This document shows, one piece after another, positions 40,507 through 46,767 of a stretch of DNA of 46,767 nucleotides (positions within the stretch are counted from its first letter, which is position 1; each line of letters opens with the position of its first letter). Under the pieces are notes generated by a model. It made no database searches, was not told where the DNA came from, and saw only the letters and a list, made by a program, of their open reading frames with translations. The stretch is taken from positions 1 through 46,767 of the forward strand of contig NZ_LYVQ01000017.1 of NCBI RefSeq assembly GCF_001984095.1, written 5' to 3'. The position numbers were made by a program, and so were the translations under genes. The DNA comes from Pelomonas sp. KK5. GTDB lineage: Bacteria > Pseudomonadota > Gammaproteobacteria > Burkholderiales > Burkholderiaceae_C.

Positions 40507-42159
40507 ATGAATGAATCCACCGCCCCCGAGACCAAGGCCGCCAAGACCGGCGTGGCCGCCCTCGATGGCATCTTCCAGGTCGCCAACAAGGCCGACGCGC
40601 CGGGCCTGGTGGTCGGCGTCGCCCAGCACGGCAAGACTGTCTACCGGCGTGGCTTCGGGCTGGCCAGCATCGAGCTGGGCGTTGCCAACACGGCCTGGAC
40701 CCGCATGCGCATCGGCTCCACAACCAAGCACTTCACCTGCCTGGCAGCCCTGCTGCTGGTGGAAGAAGGCAAGCTCGACATCGACGTGGGCGTACGCACC
40801 TACCTGCCCGAGCTCCCCAAGCTGGCCAAGGAGCCCACGCTGCGTCAGTTCATGTCGCACACCGGCGGCTACCGCTGCTACCTCGATGTCGGCTTCATGA
40901 GCGACGGCATGGCCATCAAGCCCAAGGGCGTCGCGCTGCATGCGCAGCTGCGACAGTCCGAGGTCAACTTCGCGCCGGGCGAGATGATGATCTACAACAA
41001 CGGCGGCTATCACATGCTGTCGCTGGTGATCGAGCGGGTCAGCGGCATGAAGTTCGAGCGCTTCCTCGAGGAGCGCATCTTCACGCCGCTGGGCATGATC
41101 GACACCCGCTGCGTGCAGAGCGACTTTGAGATCCACCCCAATATGGCCACGCTGCACGTGGCGCAACCGGACGGCAGTTGGCGGCGGGGCATCTTCCCGA
41201 CGGAGGAGAATCGCGGCGAGGGCTCGATGATCTCGACGATCGACGACATGCTGCGCTGGCTGGCCCACCTGCGTGGCCCGCACAGGGTCGGCACCGATGC
41301 CTCGTGGAAGCAGATGACGACGACCGTCCCGCTGTCCAGCGGCACGCCGAGCCCATACGCGCTCGGCCTGATGGTGCACGACTACCGCGGCGTCCGGGTC
41401 ATCCAGCACTCAGGCAGCGTCATCGGCGGCACCTGCCAGATGATCACCGTGCCCGCCCATGAGCTTGACGTCATCATCATGACCAATGGCGCCGTCGTGA
41501 ACGCGATTGAGCTGGCCAACAAGGTGATCGACGCGATGCTGGGCGACGAGGTGCTTGGCCCCGTCGAGGAGCGTGCCACGGCCGAGCGCTTCAAGGCCGT
41601 GCTGGACAAGCACTACCTCTCGCCCGAGACCGGCCTGGTCGTGGGCTTCGCCGACGCCGACGGCAAGCTCGGCCTCACGGTCATGAACAGTGCGCCTGTC
41701 CCGCTGCGCGACGAAGGCGAGACGCTTCGGATCGGCATCGAAGACCTCGCGATGGGGCCGTTCCAGCTGACAACGGCTGCGCTCGCCGACCTGGAGACGG
41801 CGCCTGCGGAAATCGAGCTTGCCGAATCGGGCTGGAAGCGCCGCCTTCAGCTCTTGCCCGACGCGCCGCCCGCTGACGCCGCGGCCCCGCTGGCGGGCCG
41901 CTACCACGCGCGCGACCTCGGGGTTGACGCCCAGGTCCTGCTCAATGGGGACACGTGGACGCTGCGCGTGGCGGGCGACTTCGCGGTCAACGACATGGTG
42001 CTGACGGCGCTCTCGGCCGACGTGTTCGCACTTTCGCTCCCGGAGTTTCCGAAAATGCGAATGGTTCTGGGCGTGGACCGCCACGACGGTGCGGTCACGG
42101 GGTTCCGTGTCGATTCGGGCCGCACGCGCCACATGCGTTTCCAACGCATTGAAGCTTAA
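40507..42159 (+). CDS. Serine hydrolase, S12 family, D-aminopeptidase-like
   Basis: This 550-residue protein starts at the ATG at 40507 with a GAGGAG ribosome site. The active-site set is Ser71-x-x-Lys74 (GSTTKHF), Tyr163-x-Asn165 (IYNNGGY) and His301-x-Gly303 (QHSGSVIGG). The His-x-Gly in place of the usual Lys-Thr-Gly is the mark of the D-aminopeptidase of Ochrobactrum (DAP), and the spacings are close to those I recall for it (62/65/153/287). The C-terminal 200 residues form the beta-barrel domains seen in DAP. There is no signal peptide, so it acts in the cytoplasm on imported peptides. It would release N-terminal D-residues for the DauA-like enzyme. MlrB of microcystin clusters is in the same superfamily. 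Confidence 0.88.
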   Translation: MNESTAPETKAAKTGVAALDGIFQVANKADAPGLVVGVAQHGKTVYRRGFGLASIELGVANTAWTRMRIGSTTKHFTCLAALLLVEEGKLDIDVGVRTYLPELPKLAKEPTLRQFMSHTGGYRCYLDVGFMSDGMAIKPKGVALHAQLRQSEVNFAPGEMMIYNNGGYHMLSLVIERVSGMKFERFLEERIFTPLGMIDTRCVQSDFEIHPNMATLHVAQPDGSWRRGIFPTEENRGEGSMISTIDDMLRWLAHLRGPHRVGTDASWKQMTTTVPLSSGTPSPYALGLMVHDYRGVRVIQHSGSVIGGTCQMITVPAHELDVIIMTNGAVVNAIELANKVIDAMLGDEVLGPVEERATAERFKAVLDKHYLSPETGLVVGFADADGKLGLTVMNSAPVPLRDEGETLRIGIEDLAMGPFQLTTAALADLETAPAEIELAESGWKRRLQLLPDAPPADAAAPLAGRYHARDLGVDAQVLLNGDTWTLRVAGDFAVNDMVLTALSADVFALSLPEFPKMRMVLGVDRHDGAVTGFRVDSGRTRHMRFQRIEA

Positions 42160-42187
42160 GAGAACGCACGATCGCGGGGGCGTTCTC
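42160..42187 (+). terminator. Hairpin between the D-aminopeptidase and XRE genes
   Basis: GAGAACGC (42160-42167) and GCGTTCTC (42180-42187) form a perfect 8-bp stem with a 12-nt loop. No T-run follows; instead the AAAGGAGAG ribosome site begins directly after it. It might lower read-through into, or translation of, the regulator gene, or act as an operator. Confidence 0.4.
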
Positions 42188-42188
42188 C

Positions 42189-42197
42189 AAAGGAGAG
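42189..42197 (+). promoter_or_regulatory. Strong Shine-Dalgarno without a canonical start codon at normal distance
   Basis: AAAGGAGAG lies 6 nt before an in-frame ATC (42202-42204) but 33 nt before the first in-frame ATG (42229). The intervening nine codons are open. Either ATC is a rare start, or the sequence has a single-base difference from ATG, or the site serves a distant start. Confidence 0.5.
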
Positions 42198-42228
42198 ATT
42201 CATCGCCGATTCTGCTAAAGTTAAGCGA

Positions 42229-42963
42229 ATGAGCGCCAATGATCGCCTGCCCGGCGTAAATGCAGAATCACCAGGCCAGGCCATTCGCGCGTTGCGGCTC
42301 GACAAGCGCATGACGCTCGCTCAGGTGAGCGCGAAGACGGGCCTGGCCATCTCCACCTTATCCAAACTGGAAAAAGGGCAAGTCTCACTGTCGTTCGACA
42401 AGCTGACGCTGCTGAGCAAAGGCCTGGGCGTCGACATTGCGAGCCTGCTTGAGCCGCAGCTTCATTCGCCCCCGCCCAGGACGGCGCTCGGCAGCGGACG
42501 GCGCGCGGTGCAGCATGCGGGCGACGGGCAACTGATCGAGACGAGCAGCTATCGCCAGTTGTATCTCGCCACGGAGTTGTTGAACAAGGCGATGACGCCC
42601 ATTGCCGTGGAAATCCGTGCACGCACGCTGGCGGAATTCACGGAGGAGTTCGGCGGCCTGATACGCCATTCGGGCGAGGAGTTCTCACTCGTGCTCGAAG
42701 GCGAGCTTGAGTTCCACTCCGAGCTCTACGCGCCGCTTCGCTTGAAGGAGGGCGACTCGGTTTATTTCGACAGCGACATGGGGCACGCCTACCTCAACGC
42801 CGGCGATACGCGCTGCCGTGTGATATGCGTCTGCGCGCCCCGTGGCGACGACGCGATGACCGACTTGTTCGTCAGCGCCTCCGAGCGCCTAGGCGCGGCC
42901 GCAGAGATTGACGCGCCCACGGCACCGCGTTCTCGCCTGGCCGTCAAACGCGGCTTGCGCTGA
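42229..42963 (+). CDS. XRE-family regulator with C-terminal cupin domain
   Basis: 244 residues from the ATG at 42229; a version nine codons longer using ATC at 42202 is suggested by the ribosome site. The helix-turn-helix is GQAIRALRLDKRMTLAQVSAKTGLAISTLSKLEKGQVSLSFDKL (residues about 16-58), typical of XRE/HTH_3. The C-terminal part (HSGEEFSLVLEGELEFHSELYAPLRLKEGDSVYFDSDMGHAYLNAG) is a cupin-2 domain for a small effector. Such regulators commonly control amino-acid catabolism. It is the third gene of the plus-strand half and probably regulates the whole D-peptide island through the palindrome at 39246-39264 (inference). Confidence 0.93.
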   Translation: MSANDRLPGVNAESPGQAIRALRLDKRMTLAQVSAKTGLAISTLSKLEKGQVSLSFDKLTLLSKGLGVDIASLLEPQLHSPPPRTALGSGRRAVQHAGDGQLIETSSYRQLYLATELLNKAMTPIAVEIRARTLAEFTEEFGGLIRHSGEEFSLVLEGELEFHSELYAPLRLKEGDSVYFDSDMGHAYLNAGDTRCRVICVCAPRGDDAMTDLFVSASERLGAAAEIDAPTAPRSRLAVKRGLR

Positions 42964-43378
42964 ATCTCTGGGGCCCGGGGCCCATCGTGCTTGCGCCGCC
43001 TGCGTCGACGCATTTCAAGGAGCGGCTGCTTGCATGATCAGCGGCCATCGAGCATGCGTGAGCGGTCGTGGACAAGGTCGAGCCGTCCACGTCGTCGAAT
43101 GTCTCCCAGACGCCGACGAGCAGGCGTTGCGGGCGCAGAATTCGACTTCTGCTAGGGGTCGGGACCCGGTACTCAACAACCCGAATCGCAGGTTGTTAGC
43201 CGATCACCCGCAGCAATTGTCTCTAACAGCTGTACACCGAACGCCTTGCGCCACCTACCCCTGCAAGCACTTTGACTCGCCCGCTGACCGCCTTCGCTCC
43301 GAGATGGACAGCCATCGGACAAGACGCCCATAGGACGCTCACCGTCGCGCTGGCTCTGAACCAGCGTGCCGGGTCGGA
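42964..43378. other. 415-nt stretch without a supported gene
   Basis: No frame gives a recognisable protein. There is a stem AACAACC (43175-43181) / GGTTGTT (43191-43197) with a 9-nt loop and a nearby 6-bp pair TGTTAG/CTAACA (43194-43199 with 43223-43228). There is no T-run, so it is not a standard terminator, and tRNA features are absent. The two flanking genes are convergent, so structures here may help stop both transcripts. Confidence 0.45.
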
Positions 43379-46378
43379 CTACCGATCTTGGTGCTTGCCG
43401 AACTCGGCCAGGACCGTAGCGCGCAAAGCGGCGTTGGCCACCAGCGATGGTGTCTGCCTGAGATCCACGTGCGACGGCCGTTGCCGACGCGCGGCGGCGT
43501 TGATCCTGTTCATGTTGCGCTGGACCTCGGGCTGCAACTGCTCGAATACCGTCTGCAGCGTCAGCGGCCGGGCCTCCGATGTCTTCTGCAGTTCGCCGCC
43601 CAGCGCACGAAGCAGCGCATAGGTGAAGGCCCCGTGGGCCACGCCGGGATCCGCCGATTCGTACGACAGCTCGGTACCGGTCGACGCTGTCAGCGTCGAG
43701 AAGTTCGCGGCAGCGCTTCTTTTGGTGATGGCGTAGGGGTTGCCGCTGAAGCCCACGGCGCCTGCGTGGCAGGTGTCGATGATGAGCAGGCGGCGGCCCG
43801 CCACGCGGCGCATCGCATCGGTCAGCTCGGTGGCGCCGATGAGCGAGTCCAGACTGGCCTTGGTGCCCGGCAAAGGCCCGCCGATCAGGCCCTCGATCTC
43901 GCGCGATCGCGCACCGGCCGGCATGAAGTAGTACTCGCGCCCCGACGAATCGGCCACGCCGTGCGAGGCCAGGAAGACGACGACCGTGTCCTGCGCCGTC
44001 GCGCCCTGCAGCGCCTCGAGCGCGCGAAGGATGTTGTCCTTGCGCGGCGGCAGCCCCTGGCGATGCGAAAGCACGGTCGCGCGCACCTCGCTGAACAGCG
44101 ATCCTGCACGGTCGCGCAGCAGCTTGCTCAGCTCGATGGCATCGCTGGGCGCGTTCGGCAGGTCGGGCAGGAAGACGTCGCAGTCGCGCGTTCGGCCACA
44201 TCCTTCGAAGTCTTCGAAGTGCTCCACCCCGATGGCAAGCACCCACAGCACCCCCTTTGCCGCCCCCGGGAGCGCGGCCCTCTGCGGACGCAGCGCAGCC
44301 GTCTCGTCCAGGCCGATCACGCCGTCCGAGAGCGCCTCCACGCGGATGTGGTCGAACGGGAGGCTGGCCGGTATCACGACCGTCTGCGCCAGTTCACCCC
44401 GCCGCGCCGCCTGCAGCTGAGCGCCGCCCGGCAGCACCGGAATGCCGTCGGCGTACACACCGACTTCGCGGACTGTGGCGCTGCCCGCATGCACGGTGAA
44501 CCGCACCTCGCGACGTTCCGGGTTCAGTTCCTCGATCCGCACTTCCGGTGCCGCCAGCCTCGCCCAGGCCGGCGCCATGGCACCGCGCGATGCAGGCATC
44601 GCCGACTCGTCCGCCTCGCGCAGCGCGGCCCGCACCCGATCGGGCTGATACAGATCGCGCTCGAACTGCACGGCCCGCAGGAACGCCGGTTCGCGCCCGT
44701 CGCCCCGGTTCCGCAGCCAGCCCAGGAACTCGTCGCCACCGGGCGAGCTGGCGTAGCTGCCGTCGGGTCGCCAGGCGATCCAGTCGCGGCCGTTGCGATG
44801 CAGGAACAGGCCCATGGCCTCGCGCCCGCTCGTCGCTTCGTACCAGCGCAAGGTGCCGTCTCCGACGGCCGCCACCACCCAGCGGCCGTTGGCACTGAGC
44901 GCAACCTGGTAGGCCGGAGCGGGAAGATCGTTCTCCCACAGGACGCGGCCCGTGGCGTCGGCCAGGAGCACCGACCATTGCGTGCCGAGCACCGCGCGCC
45001 TGGCGTCCCCGGCCCAGCTGCGCACCGACTGGAAGGCCTTCAGCCGTACAGGGCTGCCATTGATGCGCACCGGCTGGGCATAGCCCAGTTCGTCGAGCAT
45101 CGCGTCCACCTGAAGCCCGCCACCGCGGCCCGGAGGCGCGAGGCCGCTGCCGTCGGCCTCGCGGGCCTCCCGGAACGCAGCATCGGGCGGCTCTCCCAGC
45201 CTGAAGAGGCGCTGCTCGCCGCCGGAGGCGTCCATCGGCAGCAGCACCGTCTCGGCATTGGCATCGAGCCGCCACGCATCCCAGGCAAAGCGGAAGTCGC
45301 CATTCGGCGGCAAGGCCTCGGCCAGCACGCGTCCGTCGTTCGCGATGCGGGCGAGGCTGGGCGCCACGGTGGACACGAGCAGTTCGCCATCCAGCAGCGG
45401 CAGCACGTTGGTGAAGCGCTGGCGGCCGACCGGCAGGCGCTCGATCGCGCCGCTGGCCAGCGTCACGCGGTACAGCGGCGTGGCGCCATCGCCGACGAAG
45501 CTACCGTGCATGTGCAGGCGCTTGCCATCGGCGCTCCAGTTGGGACAGCACAGCGAGCGCTGCGCCGGATCCTTGACGCTCAGCCGCTGCAGCACCTGCT
45601 GTCGACGCGGATCGAAGACGACGATCTCCGGCCGGTCCTGCAGGCCGAAGGCCAGCATCGCGCCGTCGGGAGAGAAGCGCACGCCCCCGAGCGCGCCGCC
45701 GCGGCACTGCGCGCCCCCATCGTCCCGCGGCGGATACTCGGCCCGGAATGCGAGCCGGCCATCGGGACCGTAGACGCGCAGGCAGCCGTCGGCCGAGGTC
45801 GTGGCCAGTGCGCCGTCGACCGAGAAGTCGGCGAAGCCCACCCGCTCGTGGTACTCGCGGTCGACCCAGAGTTCGCGGCCCGATGGCCAGTCGAGCACGC
45901 GCAGCCCCGCGCCGCCACCCAGGCCGATCGCCAGGCGCCGCCCGTCAGCGCTGATCGCCATCGATTCGATGACGCCCTCGAAGCCGCGCAGGACCTGCAG
46001 CAGGCGGCCGGTCTGCAGGTCGAAGCGGTAGGCCTGCGAACGCTTGCCATCGGACCAGGCCAGGCCGGTCCAGCCGCCGACGATGACCTCACGCCCGTCC
46101 GGCGTGATGGCGAGCGCCCGCAGTGCGCCCTCCTCACCCGGTTCGCTCGGCACGGCGATCATGCGCATCAAGGCCAGGTCACGCGCACGCCAGACCCGCA
46201 GCGTCTTGTCCTCGCTGACGGTGACCAGGCGCTGCAGGTCCGGTGTCAGGCGGATCTGGTTGATGCGCGCGCTGTGCATCGCATAGGCGACGCGTGGCTG
46301 GGGCTGCGACGACTGCGCGCCGGCCGTGGCCGCGCTCCACAGCAGCAAACACGCCGCCGCGCGCAGCAGTCGAAGCAT
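43379..46378 (-). CDS. Exported beta-propeller protein with C-terminal caspase-like (C14) peptidase domain
   Basis: About 999 residues from the ATG at 46378, which overlaps the stop of the preceding gene (TGATG); an in-frame GTG at 46390 is less likely. A signal peptide is clear (MLRLLRAAACLLLWSAATAGAQ). Residues about 35-600 form WD40-like repeats (INQIRLTPDLQRLVTVSEDKTLRVW and later blades) and are followed by a linker domain. From about residue 700 there is a caspase-hemoglobinase fold: WVLAIGVEHFEDF, FLASHGVAD with catalytic His806, and LLIIDTCHAGA with catalytic Cys870. Bacterial orthocaspases cleave after basic residues, but the specificity here is not known. The signal peptide suggests a periplasmic or extracellular role. 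Confidence 0.9.
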   Translation of the reverse strand: MLRLLRAAACLLLWSAATAGAQSSQPQPRVAYAMHSARINQIRLTPDLQRLVTVSEDKTLRVWRARDLALMRMIAVPSEPGEEGALRALAITPDGREVIVGGWTGLAWSDGKRSQAYRFDLQTGRLLQVLRGFEGVIESMAISADGRRLAIGLGGGAGLRVLDWPSGRELWVDREYHERVGFADFSVDGALATTSADGCLRVYGPDGRLAFRAEYPPRDDGGAQCRGGALGGVRFSPDGAMLAFGLQDRPEIVVFDPRRQQVLQRLSVKDPAQRSLCCPNWSADGKRLHMHGSFVGDGATPLYRVTLASGAIERLPVGRQRFTNVLPLLDGELLVSTVAPSLARIANDGRVLAEALPPNGDFRFAWDAWRLDANAETVLLPMDASGGEQRLFRLGEPPDAAFREAREADGSGLAPPGRGGGLQVDAMLDELGYAQPVRINGSPVRLKAFQSVRSWAGDARRAVLGTQWSVLLADATGRVLWENDLPAPAYQVALSANGRWVVAAVGDGTLRWYEATSGREAMGLFLHRNGRDWIAWRPDGSYASSPGGDEFLGWLRNRGDGREPAFLRAVQFERDLYQPDRVRAALREADESAMPASRGAMAPAWARLAAPEVRIEELNPERREVRFTVHAGSATVREVGVYADGIPVLPGGAQLQAARRGELAQTVVIPASLPFDHIRVEALSDGVIGLDETAALRPQRAALPGAAKGVLWVLAIGVEHFEDFEGCGRTRDCDVFLPDLPNAPSDAIELSKLLRDRAGSLFSEVRATVLSHRQGLPPRKDNILRALEALQGATAQDTVVVFLASHGVADSSGREYYFMPAGARSREIEGLIGGPLPGTKASLDSLIGATELTDAMRRVAGRRLLIIDTCHAGAVGFSGNPYAITKRSAAANFSTLTASTGTELSYESADPGVAHGAFTYALLRALGGELQKTSEARPLTLQTVFEQLQPEVQRNMNRINAAARRQRPSHVDLRQTPSLVANAALRATVLAEFGKHQDR

Positions 46379-46767
46379 CAATTCGAGCACGAGCGAGTCG
46401 TCGACGAGCCTCCTGGTGCGGCCTGCACATCGGCACCGGCGCAGACCGAGTTGTCCAGCGTGTTGGCGATCGGGAAGCGTCGGCGGAACACATTGGTGGC
46501 CGAGCCCGCACCCGCGCCGCCGCGACCCAGGTCCGCCAAGGCGGCCGGCCGGGCACCGACCACCGGCACCTCTTCGGGTGAGCCCAGCTGGGGCGGCAAG
46601 CTCACCTCGACCGGGCGAAGACCCTCCTCCGCCCGCGCCGTCCCCGGAGCCCTCTCCGTCACCTTCGCCGTCGCCATCGCCATCGCCATCGCCATCGCCA
46701 TCCCCGGCGCCGCAGGCGGAGGAGGGTCTTCGCCCGGTCGAGGTGAGCTTGCCGCCCCAGCTGGGCT
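46378..46767 (-). CDS. Low-complexity protein of unknown function (5' truncated)
   Basis: The minus-strand frame is open from the window edge to a stop that overlaps the caspase-like gene start (TGATG), so the two are probably translationally coupled. I do not recognise the product. The visible 129 residues have a Pro/Ala/Gly-rich start, an (Ala-Met)-repeat encoded by a hexanucleotide repeat, and a more ordinary end with NVFRRRFPIANTLDNSVC. The start and the true length are outside the window. Part of the frame lies in the 53-bp inverted repeat, so the first 80 or so codons may be unreliable if that repeat is an assembly artefact. Confidence 0.5.
   Translation of the reverse strand, partial: SPAGAASSPRPGEDPPPPAAPGMAMAMAMAMATAKVTERAPGTARAEEGLRPVEVSLPPQLGSPEEVPVVGARPAALADLGRGGAGAGSATNVFRRRFPIANTLDNSVCAGADVQAAPGGSSTTRSCSN
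46581..46767. repeat. 53-bp perfect inverted repeat reaching the window end
   Basis: Positions 46581-46633 are the exact reverse complement of 46715-46767, separated by an 81-nt spacer. The repeat reaches the last base of the window, so it may extend further. The spacer contains the hexamer repeat. Both strands of each arm are open for translation. A foldback assembly artefact or a real palindromic element are both possible. Confidence 0.9.
46671..46700. repeat. Hexanucleotide tandem repeat (TCGCCA)x5
   Basis: Five exact TCGCCA units form a 30-bp tract, with degenerate units to the left. Because the unit is six bases long, gain or loss would keep the reading frame and add or remove an Ala-Met pair on the minus strand. 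Confidence 0.85.

Noticed and set aside
35160-42159. A true microcystin mlr cluster
   Set aside because: There is no mlrA-type membrane protease, the order differs, and extra genes (epimerase, DauA-like, TonB receptor) are present. Similarity is at family level only, so it is reported as mlr-like.
43172-43230. attC-like or integron recombination site
   Set aside because: CTAAC/GTTAG pairs and a hairpin are present, but the seven-base core sites do not fit the RYYYAAC...GTTRRRY rule and no integrase or cassette is near.

Overview
The window is very GC-rich, almost wholly coding DNA with strong G/C third positions, ATGA start/stop overlaps and protein families typical of Burkholderiales (Rubrivivax/Leptothrix/Comamonadaceae-like beta-proteobacteria). 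That placement is an inference from codon style and gene content, since no rRNA or marker gene is present. No tRNA, rRNA, CRISPR array, insertion sequence or phage gene was seen. Two genes are cut by the window edges: a GH78 alpha-L-rhamnosidase at the left and a low-complexity protein at the right.

Region 1 (about 2.3-30.4 kb) is a large aromatic-acid catabolic island. A minus-strand group (TetR regulator, flavin/NAD/2Fe-2S oxygenase reductase, short MarR-like regulator) diverges from a plus-strand run of about 20 kb. That run begins with a tandem HbpS/GlcG-type protein and a phthalate-dioxygenase-like Rieske oxygenase. It continues with a YciI protein, SDR, EntE-like aryl-acid ligase, amidohydrolase, thiolase and two crotonases, which together form a CoA-dependent side-chain or ring-product oxidation module. 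Next come DUF1302, DUF1329, a VanA-like Rieske oxygenase, a YCF48-like protein and an MMPL/RND transporter (an envelope module), and then YciI, FAH-family hydrolase, two-domain extradiol dioxygenase and a cysteine-type GST. A third Rieske oxygenase lies convergent to the GST and divergent from an AraC regulator, which leads a nitroreductase, a hemerythrin and glutathione reductase. A pirin follows. Three oxygenases and one visible reductase suggest a shared electron donor. The GST plus glutathione reductase suggests a step that consumes glutathione.

Region 2 (30.4-32.6 kb) holds a small YjfB-like protein and a divergent LysR/SDR pair with an 18-bp perfect palindrome between them.

Region 3 (32.7-43.0 kb) is a second catabolic island that looks built for peptides containing D-amino acids. 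On the minus strand, in transcription order, are a TonB-dependent receptor, an M81 (MlrC-family) metallopeptidase, an MFS transporter and a dipeptide epimerase. Divergent on the plus strand are a DauA-like D-amino-acid dehydrogenase, a D-aminopeptidase-like serine hydrolase with SxxK/YxN/HxG motifs, and an XRE-cupin regulator. The set of M81 peptidase, S12 serine hydrolase and MFS transporter recalls the microcystin mlrC/mlrB/mlrD genes, but there is no mlrA. I consider this the most interesting system here.

Region 4 (43.4 kb to the end) carries a secreted beta-propeller/caspase-like peptidase translationally coupled to the partial low-complexity gene. The window ends inside a 53-bp perfect inverted repeat, which may be biological or an assembly artefact.
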